Counted from the stretch's first letter, positions 1 through 9,252 are shown. The stretch: DNA of 64,000 nucleotides from Anaeromassilibacillus sp. An200 (GCF_002160025.1 NZ_NFJU01000012.1:1-64000); one strand, 5' to 3'. A program made the numbers and translations. Notes: generated by a model from the letters alone, not told the origin.

Positions 1-2
1 CG

Positions 3-28
3 GCGCTGTTGCAAAATGGCGGTTAGCC
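3..28 (+). repeat. 5' arm of unit 1 (inverted-repeat partner of 204-226)
   Basis: The arm GCGCTGTTGC followed by GGCGGTTAGCC lies at the expected 5' end of the sense RNA. It recurs in opposite orientation at 204-226, and again as 368-393 and 568-590 in unit 2. In each unit the sense RNA and the convergent antisense RNA therefore begin with nearly the same sequence, and a long sense RNA could pair its 5' and 3' ends. Confidence 0.75.
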
Positions 29-55
29 ACTCCCTTGTGAAAGGGGGTGATGCGC

Positions 56-151
56 ATGGGAAACGGGCGTTGGGCGAAAGTCCTCCGCTTCGCGGTGTGT
101 TTTGTCATCATCGTTCTGATGATGCTCTACATAGCCCCAAAAGCGTGTTAA
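56..151 (+). CDS. 31-aa hydrophobic peptide, type I toxin-like (unit 1)
   Basis: Short ORF for a 31-residue peptide: a charged N-terminus (MGNGRWAKVLR), one hydrophobic segment at about residues 12-27 rich in V, I, L and M, and a short APKAC tail. The ATG at 56 is preferred over the one at 50 because AAAGGGGG at 40-47 lies 8 nt upstream of it. That Shine-Dalgarno can pair with ACTCCCTT at 29-36, which would limit translation. A second copy at 421-516 differs at one residue (I19V). Size, single membrane segment, sequestered ribosome site and convergent antisense promoter are typical of type I toxins. I do not recognise the peptide as a known family (Fst, TxpA, Ldr or Hok), so the toxin role is inferred. 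Confidence 0.6.
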   Translation: MGNGRWAKVLRFAVCFVIIVLMMLYIAPKAC

Positions 152-178
152 CCGCCCGGCTGCCACCGAGCGGTTAAC
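147..178. terminator. Conserved hairpin over the stop codon, unit 1
   Basis: Left arm 147-159 pairs with right arm 166-178 (12 of 13 pairs) around a 6-nt loop. The TAA stop codon (149-151) is inside the left arm. Compared with the hairpin of unit 2, three positions change as compensating pairs, so the structure rather than the sequence is kept. It sits where the two convergent transcripts would meet and may end one or both, although the T-runs on each side are short. Confidence 0.65.
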
Positions 179-233
179 TTAGCTTAGCTATTAACTTGCT
201 TGGGGCTAACCGTCATGCAACAGCGCTCCTTCT
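147..233 (-). ncRNA. Antisense RNA of unit 1, promoter 240-268
   Basis: On the minus strand TTGACA (268-263), 17 bp and TATCAT (245-240) form a strong promoter that starts an RNA near 233. It reads left towards the hairpin at 147-178 and so overlaps the 3' part of a sense RNA that passes the hairpin. It also carries AGAAGGAG followed by a 10-codon ORF beginning MTVSP. The 3' end is assumed to be the hairpin. Confidence 0.6.
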
Positions 234-331
234 GTTTTTATGATACCCAATTTCTCTATGGTTGTCAAGGTGAAAGAGGTCATCCCTTCATGAGCTGTCT
301 GCTTCTCGCCCTTCTCTCCACAATACGACCC

Positions 332-360
332 TTTACAACCTTTTACTCCTATGCTATGAT
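332..360 (+). promoter_or_regulatory. Sigma-A promoter of the unit 2 sense RNA
   Basis: TTTACA (332-337), a 17-bp spacer and TATGAT (355-360). The predicted start near 366 lies just before the 5' arm at 368. The matching promoter of unit 1 would lie left of the window. Confidence 0.75.
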
Positions 361-420
361 CGTTCCGGCGCTGTTGCAAAATGGCGGTTAGCCACTCCCT
401 TGTGAAAGGGGGTGATGCGC

Positions 421-516
421 ATGGGAAACGGGCGTTGGGCGAAAGTCCTCCGCTTCGCGGTGTGTTTTGTCATCGTCGTTCTGATGATGCTTTACATAGC
501 CCCAAAAGCGTGCTGA
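421..516 (+). CDS. 31-aa hydrophobic peptide, type I toxin-like (unit 2)
   Basis: Second copy of the peptide gene, identical to the one at 56-151 except I19V; the other base changes are silent. The ribosome site and the hairpin that masks it are repeated exactly. A complete sigma-A promoter lies at 332-360, so this copy has its own transcript starting near 366. The stop codon TGA (514-516) lies inside the left arm of the hairpin at 512-544. Keeping the reading frame while third positions vary supports a real coding sequence. Toxicity has not been shown. Confidence 0.62.
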   Translation: MGNGRWAKVLRFAVCFVIVVLMMLYIAPKAC

Positions 517-544
517 CCGCTTGGACGGCACCCAAGCGGTCAGC
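512..544. terminator. Conserved hairpin over the stop codon, unit 2
   Basis: Left arm 512-524 and right arm 532-544 pair at all 13 positions around a 7-nt loop. The TGA stop codon is within the left arm. Pairs 2, 4 and 11 are base-pair swaps relative to unit 1, and pair 10 restores a mismatch. Likely a bidirectional terminator or the contact site of the sense and antisense RNAs. Confidence 0.68.
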
Positions 545-597
545 AATTTAGTTTGACCAGAAATTGGGGCTAACCGTCATGCGGCAGCGCCCCTTCT
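512..597 (-). ncRNA. Antisense RNA of unit 2, promoter 604-632
   Basis: TTGACA (632-627), 17 bp and TATCAT (609-604) on the minus strand drive an RNA from about 597 towards the hairpin at 512-544. It again starts with a ribosome-site-like AGAAGGGG and a 10-codon ORF beginning MTVSP. The promoter begins only 12 bp beyond the end of the V-ATPase operon, with no terminator in between. Confidence 0.6.
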
Positions 598-643
598 GTT
601 TTTATGATACCGAATTTCTACGCCGCTGTCAAGGCGAAAAGGG

Positions 644-1324
644 TCATCCCTCTGCTTCGAGTCCGCTTTTCGCCCGTCTCTCCTCGATGGCTTCCTTCAG
701 CATCATGTCCTTGACCTTCATCAGGCGGATCTGCGTGCTGCGCTCGTTCTCGTCGAGCTTCATCGTGATATAGCGGATGTTCTCCTGCATATCGGGAATC
801 ATGACGTGCTCAAGCGCGTTGACGCGGCGGCGCGTCTTTTCGATCTCTGCGGCCATCAGCTGACAGGATTTTTCCACCTCCGCCAGACGCAGCAGGTCGG
901 GCAGGAGATCGGAAAGCGACCGCACAGCCACATCCAGATCGCCGGACGTGAATGCAAAGCCATACGAATAAATATCATTGGGATCCGGGGTGCGCGTTTT
1001 CGTGGTAAAGACAGGGATCTCAACGCTCATCACGTTCTTCACACCCGCCTCAAGCTGCACCTCCTGCTTGGGGGTCATGAGGGCCACATCGAGCACAGCC
1101 CCGCGATCGGCGGCACGGGCCATCGCGAAATTCGCGTTCGCGATTTTCAGGCCCTCCTCTACACGCTCGCGCAGCATCTTGTTCTCGCGCACCAGATCAA
1201 GGAACTGGCGCATCAGCTCGTCGCGCTTGTCCTTGAGCAGCTTATGCCCGCGCACGGCGGTGACGAGCTTGCGCTTGAGGCGCGTCAGCTCCATGCGCGT
1301 CGGGTTTACATGCGTTCCGGCCAA
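644..1324 (-). CDS. ntpD: V-type ATP synthase subunit D
   Basis: Central rotor-shaft subunit that couples the A3B3 head to the membrane ring. The 226-residue product begins with the conserved NPTRMELTRLKRKL segment and is mostly long helices expected to form the antiparallel coiled coil, with a short DIYSYGF-containing insertion in the middle. Length is normal for the family. A TTG start at 1324 is chosen because GGAGG lies 9 nt upstream; the internal ATG would cut off the conserved N-terminus. It is the last gene of the ATPase operon, 33 bp after subunit B, and no hairpin terminator follows its stop. Confidence 0.95.
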   Translation of the reverse strand: MAGTHVNPTRMELTRLKRKLVTAVRGHKLLKDKRDELMRQFLDLVRENKMLRERVEEGLKIANANFAMARAADRGAVLDVALMTPKQEVQLEAGVKNVMSVEIPVFTTKTRTPDPNDIYSYGFAFTSGDLDVAVRSLSDLLPDLLRLAEVEKSCQLMAAEIEKTRRRVNALEHVMIPDMQENIRYITMKLDENERSTQIRLMKVKDMMLKEAIEERRAKSGLEAEG

Positions 1325-1357
1325 GCCGCCTCGCCTCCTTTCGGGTTTGTCCGCGCG

Positions 1358-2731
1358 TTACTCCTTGCCATAGTATTCATCCAGGAACTCGTCCTTGATG
1401 CGCTTGAGCTCGGAGCGCGGCAGGATGGAGAGCAGCTTCCAGCCGATCCGCAGCGTCTCCTCGATATCGCGGTTGGCCTCGTAGCCCTGCGAAACGTATT
1501 CCTTTTCAAACTCGTCCGCGAACTTGGCATACAGCTTATCGATGTCCGTCAGAGCCGCTTCGCCGAGGATCGTCATCAGTTCTTTGGCGTCCTTACCGCG
1601 CGCGTAGGCGCTGAACAGCTGGTTCATCGTGTTCGCGTGGTCGGCACGCGTCTTGCCCTCGCCGATGCCCTTGTCCTTCAGACGCGACAGCGACGGCAGC
1701 ACGTCGATCGGCGGCGTCACGCCGCGGCGGTACAGCTCACGGCTCAGGATGATCTGCCCCTCCGTGATGTAGCCGGTGAGGTCGGGGATTGGGTGGGTCT
1801 TGTCGTCCTCGGGCATGGTCAGGATCGGGATCATCGTGATGGAGCCCGAGCGGCCCTTCTGCCGTCCGGCGCGCTCGTACAGGGACGCAAGGTCGGTGTA
1901 CATATAGCCGGGATAGCCGCGGCGGCCCGGCACCTCCTTGCGCGCGGCGGAAACCTCGCGCAGGGCGTCGGCATAGTTCGTGATATCAGTGAGGATGACG
2001 AGAACGTGCATCCCGCGCTCAAAGGCGAGGTATTCCGCGGCCGTCAGTGCCATGCGCGGCGTTGCGATACGCTCGACGGCGGGATCGTTCGCGAGGTTGA
2101 TAAACAGCACGGTACGGTCAATGGCGCCCGTCTTGCGGAAGCTTTCAATGAAGAAGCTGCTCTCCTCAAACGTGATGCCCATGGCCGCGAACACAACGGC
2201 GAACGGCTCGCTCGTGCCGCGCACCTTCGCCTGACGCGCAATCTGCGCCGCCAGCTGAGCGTGCGGCAGACCGCTCGCGGAGAAGATCGGCAGCTTCTGG
2301 CCGCGCACGAGGGTGTTCAGGCCGTCGATGGCCGAAACGCCCGTCTGGATGAACTCCTGCGGGTAGCTGCGTGCCGCCGGGTTGATCGGCAGGCCGTTGA
2401 TGTCCATACGCTTATCCGGCAGGATCTCCGGCCCACCGTCGATCGGGCGGCCCAGGCCGTCAAACACGCGGCTGAGCATATCCTCCGAGACGCCCAGCTC
2501 CATGCTGCGCCCCAGAAAGCGGACGCGGCTGTTGCTCAGGTTGATGCCGGTGGAGCTCTCAAAGAGCTGCACCAGCGCGTTGCCGCCGTCGATCTCGAGC
2601 ACCTTGCAGCGGCGCTTCTCGCCGCTGGCCAGCTCAATCTCGCCCAGCTCGTTATAGGTGACGCCCTCCACGCCGCGCACCAGCATCAGAGGGCCGGCCA
2701 CCTCCTGGATGGTCCTGTATTCCTTTGGCAT
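1358..2731 (-). CDS. ntpB: V-type ATP synthase subunit B (regulatory subunit)
   Basis: Non-catalytic partner of subunit A in the A3B3 head. The 457-residue product has the B-subunit start ([20 protein letters not shown]) and, where a Walker A loop would be in subunit A, FSASGLPH, which is characteristic of B subunits. Length is normal. Its ATG overlaps the stop of subunit A by one base, pointing to translational coupling and matched production of the two head subunits. Identity is clear from full-length similarity to the family. Confidence 0.97.
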   Translation of the reverse strand: MPKEYRTIQEVAGPLMLVRGVEGVTYNELGEIELASGEKRRCKVLEIDGGNALVQLFESSTGINLSNSRVRFLGRSMELGVSEDMLSRVFDGLGRPIDGGPEILPDKRMDINGLPINPAARSYPQEFIQTGVSAIDGLNTLVRGQKLPIFSASGLPHAQLAAQIARQAKVRGTSEPFAVVFAAMGITFEESSFFIESFRKTGAIDRTVLFINLANDPAVERIATPRMALTAAEYLAFERGMHVLVILTDITNYADALREVSAARKEVPGRRGYPGYMYTDLASLYERAGRQKGRSGSITMIPILTMPEDDKTHPIPDLTGYITEGQIILSRELYRRGVTPPIDVLPSLSRLKDKGIGEGKTRADHANTMNQLFSAYARGKDAKELMTILGEAALTDIDKLYAKFADEFEKEYVSQGYEANRDIEETLRIGWKLLSILPRSELKRIKDEFLDEYYGKE

Positions 2732-4500
2732 CAGAAGTCCTCCTTTTGCTGCAAGTCCGCGATTTCCTTGGCGAGTGCGCGGCGCACGTCCTCATAGGCC
2801 GCGTCCACGTCCTCGATCGGCGTATACTTGAAGCGGCCGATCCGCTCGCGCGACGGCAGGGCCACCAGATCCTCCACGGAAACGCCCGTGGAGAGCGCCT
2901 GTGTGGACTCTTCGTAGTAGTCGAGCACCAGACGCATCATGATATCCTGCTTTTTCAGCGGGGTGTAGGTATCGATCTCATGGAAGGCGTCCTGATGCAG
3001 GAAGTCCTCGCGGATGGAGCGCGCGGCTTCCAGCTTGAGACGGTCAGGCGCGGAAAGCGCGTCCATACCGACGAGCTTCACAATCTCCTCGAGCTCCGCT
3101 TCATCCTGCAAGAGCCCCATCAGGCGCTGGCGCAGGTGCATCCACTCGGGATCGACGTTCTCATCGAACCATCCGCCCATGTTGTCTGTGTAGAGCGAGT
3201 AGCTGGTCAGCCAGTTGACCGCCGGGAAATGGCGCTTGTAGGCCAGTGCGGAGTCAAGGCTCCAGAACACCTTGACGATGCGGAGCGTCGCCTGCGAAAC
3301 CGGCTCGGAGATATCGCCGCCGGGAGGCGACACGGCGCCGATGACGGACAGAGCGCCCTCACGCGGCTCGCTGCCGAGCGTGTGCACGCGGCCCGCTCTC
3401 TCATAGAACTGCGCCAGACGGCTGCCCAGGTAGGCCGGGTAGCCTTCCTCGCCGGGCATTTCTTCCAGACGGCCCGACATCTCGCGCAGAGCCTCCGCCC
3501 AACGGGAGGTGGAGTCAGCCATCAGGGCCACGGAATAGCCCATATCACGGAAATACTCCGCAATCGTGATACCTGTATAGATCGACGCCTCACGCGCCGC
3601 CACAGGCATGTCGGAGGTGTTCGCGATCAGCACGGTGCGCTGCATGAGCGAGTAGCCCGTTTTCGGGTCCTTCAGCTCCGGGAACTCGTTGAGCACGTCC
3701 GTCATCTCGTTGCCGCGTTCGCCGCAGCCGATGTAAACCACGATATCCGCCTCGGCCCACTTCGCAAGCTGGTGCTGCACGACCGTTTTTCCGCTGCCGA
3801 ACGGGCCCGGCACAGCCGCCACGCCGCCCTTTGCGATCGGGAACATGGCATCAATGACACGCTGGCCCGTGACAAGCGGCATGTCCGGCGGCAGCTTGCC
3901 CGCGTGTGGTCTGCCCGCGCGCACCGGCCACTTCTGCATGAGCGTCAGCTTCGTCTCGCCGCCGTTCTCATTTTTGAGCACAGCCACCGTGTCCTCCACG
4001 GTGAATTCGCCCGCTTCGATCGAGGCGACCACGCCGCCCACCCCGGGCGGAACCATAATTTTCTGCTCGACGATGGGAGTCTCCTGCACCACGCCGATCA
4101 CGTCGCCCTCGCGCACCGTATCGCCCGCGGCCACACGGGGGACAAACTTCCACTTCTTCGCTCTGTCGAGAGACGGGATCTCCACGCCGCGGCGCAGGTT
4201 GTTCCCCGACTCCTCCATAATCTGCACCAGCGGACGCTGGATGCCGTCGAAAATGCTGCCGATCAGGCCCGGCCCAAGCTCCACGGAGAGCGGTGCGCCG
4301 GTGCTCTCCACCGGTTCACCGGGGCCAAGGCCGCTCGTCTCCTCATAAACCTGGATGGAAGCCTGATCGCCGTGGATCTCTATGATTTCCCCAATCAGGC
4401 GTTCCCGGCTGACGCGCACAACGTCGAACATGCTCGCGTCGCGCATCCCCTCCGCGATAACGAGGGGGCCGGCCACCTTCTTGATGGTTCCTTTGCTCAT
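2731..4500 (-). CDS. ntpA: V-type ATP synthase subunit A (catalytic)
   Basis: Catalytic ATPase subunit. The 589-residue product shows the Walker A loop GPFGSGKT at about 232-239, the GERGNE segment soon after, and the extra A-type insertion at about 110-200 that separates V/A-type A subunits from F-type beta. It would hydrolyse ATP (or make it) in the cytoplasm and turn the D/F/C shaft. It lies between subunits F and B in the normal operon order, with an ATG start at 4500 and a good ribosome site (AGGAGAAAGAGG). Confidence 0.97.
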   Translation of the reverse strand: MSKGTIKKVAGPLVIAEGMRDASMFDVVRVSRERLIGEIIEIHGDQASIQVYEETSGLGPGEPVESTGAPLSVELGPGLIGSIFDGIQRPLVQIMEESGNNLRRGVEIPSLDRAKKWKFVPRVAAGDTVREGDVIGVVQETPIVEQKIMVPPGVGGVVASIEAGEFTVEDTVAVLKNENGGETKLTLMQKWPVRAGRPHAGKLPPDMPLVTGQRVIDAMFPIAKGGVAAVPGPFGSGKTVVQHQLAKWAEADIVVYIGCGERGNEMTDVLNEFPELKDPKTGYSLMQRTVLIANTSDMPVAAREASIYTGITIAEYFRDMGYSVALMADSTSRWAEALREMSGRLEEMPGEEGYPAYLGSRLAQFYERAGRVHTLGSEPREGALSVIGAVSPPGGDISEPVSQATLRIVKVFWSLDSALAYKRHFPAVNWLTSYSLYTDNMGGWFDENVDPEWMHLRQRLMGLLQDEAELEEIVKLVGMDALSAPDRLKLEAARSIREDFLHQDAFHEIDTYTPLKKQDIMMRLVLDYYEESTQALSTGVSVEDLVALPSRERIGRFKYTPIEDVDAAYEDVRRALAKEIADLQQKEDF

Positions 4501-4522
4501 CCTCTTTCTCCTGCCCTTTCCG

Positions 4523-4852
4523 TCAGTTGTTGAAAATAATGTCGGAGCCGACTGCCTGCTCCACGCTCTTTTTTACAGCGCGCATACCGGCCCCGGTGTT
4601 CCCGGAAACGCCGGGAATCGGGATGACGGCGGGAAAACGGCGCTCCCGCAGCCGGTCGATCTCCTCCTCCAGCTGCGCGGCGAGCGCTTCCGTGATGTAG
4701 ATCACGGCGTAAGCCCCGTCGCCCTCCTGCTCGGAGAGCCGGCGCAGCAGCCGCGCGCCCTCTCCCGCGTCCTCCGCGGGAAAAACGGAGAGACCCAGCG
4801 CCGCGAAGCCGTACACGCTGTCACGGTCGCCCACAACGGCGATTCTATACAT
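4523..4852 (-). CDS. ntpG: V-type ATP synthase subunit F
   Basis: Small shaft subunit, 109 residues, beginning [16 protein letters not shown], which is the usual Rossmann-like start of subunit F. The body alternates strands and helices, with a predicted mobile C-terminal helix. It binds subunit D and adjusts ATPase activity in related enzymes. The start overlaps the end of subunit C by 8 bases, typical of this tightly packed operon. The family name varies (NtpG in Enterococcus, AtpF/F in others). Confidence 0.92.
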   Translation of the reverse strand: MYRIAVVGDRDSVYGFAALGLSVFPAEDAGEGARLLRRLSEQEGDGAYAVIYITEALAAQLEEEIDRLRERRFPAVIPIPGVSGNTGAGMRAVKKSVEQAVGSDIIFNN

Positions 4853-5807
4853 ACGTCTCCCTCACCTTCTCCCGGATGGACTGCTCAGGCAGGCCGTTGC
4901 GCTTGCCCGAAAGGATCACCCGCACGCATTTGACCTCGTTCTCGCGGGCCAGCACATAGGCCGCCAGCGGCGAGACCGTAAACGGGTTGTATTTCTGCGG
5001 GCGGATCTCCTCGATGAGGAGGTTGTCGCACCGCCGTTCAAATGTGGAAAACGACTCCTCGAGCGCCTTTGCCGTCTCGGCGTAGGGCGTGCCCGCGAGA
5101 TACGCGGTCAGCTCCTCCTCGCCCTGTGCGGCGGCCTGCGCCAGCGCGTCCGCGTCGAGCGTGGCGCACGGGGCCAGCGCCCGGCGGGCAAAGGAGAGCG
5201 GCTTTCCCGTGCGCGCGCAGCGCACGGCTGTTTTCATATCGGCTGCCGCCACCTTGCGCTCCGCCCACGACTCGAGCAGATCGCTGCCCGACCGTTTGGC
5301 CGCGGCGAGAATCGCATCGAGGGCCGCGCGATCGAGGATCACGTCGCAGAGCTGGCCGTCCTGCGTGTGCAGGAGGGTTTCAAAGGCCTCGTGCGCCGCC
5401 TCCCGCAAATGCTCCGGCAGGGCGTCCCACTCGCGCTCCTTGATGGCGCGGTACACCTCCATAGCGTCCGCTGTGCCGCGCGGCAGGAACAGGCGGGCGG
5501 GGTCGGCATTCATGCAGACCGCCTTCACCGCCGCCTTCGCGTTGTGAAAATCGGCTTCATAGAGCAGAGCGTCGAACAGCTCCTGCTGATCCGGAACCAG
5601 CTCGCGGATCAGCGCCCAGGTCTTTTCCTCCTCGGCGGCCAGCATTTCCTCCGCCGGGGCGGACTCCCAGCCCTTCTCCACGAGAAGCCGCAGGCAGTCG
5701 TCCTCATCCTTCGCGGCGACCAGCTGCTCGAGAAACGCGCTGTCAAGCAGCGTCATCTCCTTGCAGCGGATGCGCGCGACGGCGTAGGCAAATTCCTTCT
5801 CCGCCAT
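4845..5807 (-). CDS. ntpC: V-type ATP synthase subunit C (d-type)
   Basis: Funnel-shaped subunit that links the D/F shaft to the membrane K ring. The 320-residue product is almost wholly helical and starts MAEKEFAYAVARIRCKEMTLL, matching the family's beginning; repeated YxxA/LL helical units follow. Length is close to that of bacterial homologues (about 330). The start is 4 bp after the stop of subunit E. No catalytic motif is expected. Confidence 0.92.
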   Translation of the reverse strand: MAEKEFAYAVARIRCKEMTLLDSAFLEQLVAAKDEDDCLRLLVEKGWESAPAEEMLAAEEEKTWALIRELVPDQQELFDALLYEADFHNAKAAVKAVCMNADPARLFLPRGTADAMEVYRAIKEREWDALPEHLREAAHEAFETLLHTQDGQLCDVILDRAALDAILAAAKRSGSDLLESWAERKVAAADMKTAVRCARTGKPLSFARRALAPCATLDADALAQAAAQGEEELTAYLAGTPYAETAKALEESFSTFERRCDNLLIEEIRPQKYNPFTVSPLAAYVLARENEVKCVRVILSGKRNGLPEQSIREKVRETYV

Positions 5808-5810
5808 GGC

Positions 5811-6410
5811 TCAGCCCTCCCCGAACAGGGCGGCCCGCGCCGCGTCGAGAAAGTCCTCGCGGTTTGCGTCGAACAGGGCCCCGAAGGAGCAGTTCTCCTC
5901 CATCCCGCCGTAGATCAGCACAAAGCCGCCGTCGATGGCGCGCGGATCCTTCGAGACGGCAAGCGCGCCGCCCACCTTCTGCGCCGCCGCAGAAAGCTTC
6001 TGCGGGAAATCCTTCGGCATCCGCTTCAAATCGCGGGCCGAAAACGCTGCCTCGCCGTCCTTCGGCAGAGCATACCGCTCCGCCATGCGCAGCAGCAGCG
6101 CAAAATAGTCTGCGTCCGGCAGATCGAGGGCGGACTGCTTCGCGCGATCCAGCGTCCCGCTGAGAAGGCGCTGCTTTTCCGCGAGAAGCGCCTGGCGCTC
6201 GCGCAGAGCGGCGGCCGAAACAGCCCTCTCCGCGATGGAGCGGCAGCGCGCCTCGGTTTCCTCCGCGGCGGCGCGGCGGGTTTCCTCCCCGCGGGCAGCC
6301 TCGGCGGCGGCGTAGCCCTCCACCTCGCGGCGGGCGTCCTCCAGTGCCCGGGCGGCCGCAGCGCGCCCGCCCTCCTCGATCTCCGTTGAAATTCTGTCAA
6401 TCCCAGTCAT
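5811..6410 (-). CDS. ntpE: V-type ATP synthase subunit E
   Basis: Peripheral-stalk subunit, 199 residues. The first half is a charged Ala/Glu/Arg-rich coiled coil and the second half is a compact domain ending in DFLDAARAALFGEG. It pairs with the small H/G-type subunit encoded first in the operon to hold the head still while the rotor turns. Position directly after subunit K is standard. The sequence of this family is weakly conserved, so the call relies on architecture and place. Confidence 0.9.
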   Translation of the reverse strand: MTGIDRISTEIEEGGRAAAARALEDARREVEGYAAAEAARGEETRRAAAEETEARCRSIAERAVSAAALRERQALLAEKQRLLSGTLDRAKQSALDLPDADYFALLLRMAERYALPKDGEAAFSARDLKRMPKDFPQKLSAAAQKVGGALAVSKDPRAIDGGFVLIYGGMEENCSFGALFDANREDFLDAARAALFGEG

Positions 6411-6432
6411 GCGAGCGCTCCTTTCCCGCGAA

Positions 6433-6921
<489 letters not shown>

Positions 6922-8916
6922 TTATTTCTCCTCTCGAATTTTAAAATATTTGGTGTGATCGGCAAACGGGGTGAATTTCCGCCCGTCTCCCGAATAGAAC
7001 TTCCCGAAGAATTCCACAAACTGCAAACGGTTCGTATGCACATACGCGCCGAGCAGGTTGATCCCGATGTTGACTGTGTGGCCAAACACGAAAATGATGA
7101 CGAAGGCGATGAATCCAATCACCCCGCCGCCCGCCATCACGGCCATCGAGTTGATAACCTCCGCGATGACGCCTGTGGCAAGACCGAGGGCAAGCAGACG
7201 CGAATAGGAAAGGATGTCGCCTAAGTAGCCCGTGACATTATAGAGCGCATACGCACCCTTGAGCAGCCGCTTGACGGGGTTTTTCGACTCTCTCCCACCC
7301 GTGAGCAGGATGCCGACAGCACCCACGGCCGCGCACGCGCCGCCCACCGTGCCGAAGATCGCCGGAAGCTTGTCCATTTTGGCGATCTGCGAGAACATAT
7401 CGGAGGACAGCAGCGCGAAAATCAGCCCGCCGACGAGCAGATACCAGAAGGCCACATCGTAGATCGCGTCCTTCACGCGCTTCTGCCGCAGCAGCTGGTA
7501 CGCGCACAGCGCCAGTCCGGCGAAAATCTGGATAATACCCATGAGCATTGAGAACAGCAGCATCCGCATCGGGTCGTCCACGGGGGCGAACCACAGCGGC
7601 GCGAGCACCGTTTCATGCCCGAGGAAGGTTTTGCTGAACACGGCCACCACGTCCCCGAAGAAACTGCCATACATAAACCCCCAGAACGCGGTGGAGATAC
7701 CGCAGAAGAAAAACATCCGCAGACTTTTGCGCATCCCCGGTTCCATGTTTTTGAAGCGGAGCAGGCAGAAGCCGCAGGCGATCACCATGATCAGGCCATA
7801 CGCCGCATCCGAGAGCATCATGCCGAACAGGACATAATAAAAGATGGCCATGACGGGCGTGGGGTCGATCTCGCCCTTGCCCGGCATGCTGTACGATTCC
7901 AGCACGCCCTCAACGGGCTCGGTAAATTTATTGTTTTTGAGAAGCACCGGCACATCGTCCTCCGGCCCCGGCGCGGAGAGCTCCGCCGCCGCGCCGCACG
8001 CTTCCAGCTCCTTTTCGAGAGCGGGACCGTTCGCGGCGGGCACATAGCCCGCAAAGAGGAAGGTGTGCCTGGTTTGCAGCAGCCGGTCGATCATGTGGTA
8101 TTTTTCTATGCGCATGGTCAGGCTGTCCGCGAGAAGCTGAATGTCCCGGCGCTGATCGGCGAGCTTGCCCAGCTCCTTTTGCAGCTCCTCCTCCCGCTGT
8201 TTGAGTTCCCGGCGCTCCTTCGCGATGGCTTCCCGCCGCTCGGAGGGGGGCGTTTTGCCCGCCGCCGCGGGCGCCGCGAATCCGAGTGAGCGAAGGAACT
8301 GCTCCGCCGCCTCCCGGTCACGCTTGAGGCAGACGGCAAACAAACACGTCTGATCCTGCAAAACGCTCACAATCTCCACGGAGAGCGGGATCGGCTCGGC
8401 CCGGCCCTCCAGCGCGGCCGCCGTCCATTCGCCGGGCAGCGTCCCGGCAAACACGGCCGTCGTTTTGGTCCCGCGCGATCGCAGGGGAACGTCAAGCGAC
8501 GACCAGGGGGCAAGCGCCTCCTCCTCCGTCTCAAGCCGCAGAAGCGAGGAGCGGATTTCTTCGCGCTCCCGGGCGGCGGATGTCACCTGCCGGATGAGCG
8601 CCATCGTTTTTGCGCTCTGTTCCCGGAAATCCTCCAGCTCCTTCTCCGTGAGCGGACTTCGTCCGGCCAGCATGGAGAGCGGGGGCTTTTTCTCCGGCAC
8701 GGCCTCCTGAAGGATTTGCAGCGCCTCCTGTGTCTGGCGCAGCTCCTTCTCCAGCGACGCCCGCTGGGAGGACACGTCCGCGCGTTCAAAGCCCGCCTGA
8801 TCCTCTCCCGGCTCGTCGATCTCCACGACGCCGCGCCTTTGCAGCAGCTCGAGGATGTGCTTCCTCTGCCGCCGCAGTCCGCACACGCGGATGCGCTGCA
8901 TCTGTACGATTGCCAT
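6922..8916 (-). CDS. ntpI: V-type ATP synthase subunit I (a-type stator)
   Basis: Membrane stator that forms the ion half-channels. The 664-residue product has a cytoplasmic N-terminal half with two long coiled-coil arms (about 50-130 and 215-265) and a membrane half from about residue 353 with seven or so helices. The segment GYLGDILSYSRLLALGLA carries the conserved arginine that faces the ring glutamate. Length and layout match bacterial NtpI. It starts 27 bp after the H-type subunit and is followed immediately by the ring subunit. Confidence 0.95.
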   Translation of the reverse strand: MAIVQMQRIRVCGLRRQRKHILELLQRRGVVEIDEPGEDQAGFERADVSSQRASLEKELRQTQEALQILQEAVPEKKPPLSMLAGRSPLTEKELEDFREQSAKTMALIRQVTSAAREREEIRSSLLRLETEEEALAPWSSLDVPLRSRGTKTTAVFAGTLPGEWTAAALEGRAEPIPLSVEIVSVLQDQTCLFAVCLKRDREAAEQFLRSLGFAAPAAAGKTPPSERREAIAKERRELKQREEELQKELGKLADQRRDIQLLADSLTMRIEKYHMIDRLLQTRHTFLFAGYVPAANGPALEKELEACGAAAELSAPGPEDDVPVLLKNNKFTEPVEGVLESYSMPGKGEIDPTPVMAIFYYVLFGMMLSDAAYGLIMVIACGFCLLRFKNMEPGMRKSLRMFFFCGISTAFWGFMYGSFFGDVVAVFSKTFLGHETVLAPLWFAPVDDPMRMLLFSMLMGIIQIFAGLALCAYQLLRQKRVKDAIYDVAFWYLLVGGLIFALLSSDMFSQIAKMDKLPAIFGTVGGACAAVGAVGILLTGGRESKNPVKRLLKGAYALYNVTGYLGDILSYSRLLALGLATGVIAEVINSMAVMAGGGVIGFIAFVIIFVFGHTVNIGINLLGAYVHTNRLQFVEFFGKFYSGDGRKFTPFADHTKYFKIREEK

Positions 8917-8943
8917 GAAACTGATTCCTCCTTCCCCCGGCCG

Positions 8944-9252
8944 TCAGGCCAGACGCCGCAGAACGGCTTCTACCGCCGCCTGCTCATTCTGCTTCGCCTG
9001 TGCCCGCAGCGCTTCGATCGCTTTCGCGGCGTTCGCGTCCGCCCGGCTGAGGACGGCCTTTGCCTCCTGCTCAGCTTTGCGGATCTGCTCCTGCCCGCGC
9101 TCGATCGCCTCCTGCGTCAGCCGTTTTTCTTTCGCGGCAGCCTCGGCTTTTCCGTTTTGCAGCAGCTCCTGCGCCTGGCGCTTTCCCTCCTGCTCAAGGG
9201 CTTCAGCCTTCTCCTCCGCCTGCCGGATCCGTTCCAGCGTTTCCTGTGCCAC
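8944..9252 (-). CDS. V-type ATP synthase small stalk subunit (H/G type)
   Basis: First gene of the operon, 102 residues, a continuous Glu/Lys/Ala/Gln-rich coiled coil (AQETLERIRQAEEKAEALEQ and onward) typical of the NtpF/AhaH peripheral-stalk subunit that pairs with subunit E. A GTG start at 9252 is chosen: AGGTGG stands 8 nt upstream and the longer frame upstream has no coiled-coil character. Low-complexity sequence makes the family name less certain than the role, which is supported by its position just before subunit I. Confidence 0.82.
   Translation of the reverse strand: MAQETLERIRQAEEKAEALEQEGKRQAQELLQNGKAEAAAKEKRLTQEAIERGQEQIRKAEQEAKAVLSRADANAAKAIEALRAQAKQNEQAAVEAVLRRLA

Noticed and set aside
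16-210. Frame starting MAVSHSLVKGG in the sense RNA of unit 1
   Set aside because: No ribosome site precedes it, and its codons overlap the hydrophobic peptide in another frame; between the copies it is not kept as well as the peptide frame.
1-640. Mobile element or transposon end reading of the duplicated region
   Set aside because: The repeats are internal parts of a transcription unit with promoters; no transposase or target-site duplication is visible.
806-4533. Long plus-strand open frames (663 and 602 codons) across the V-ATPase A and B genes
   Set aside because: They are antisense frames created by GC-rich codon bias opposite well-conserved genes, with no ribosome sites and no family resemblance.
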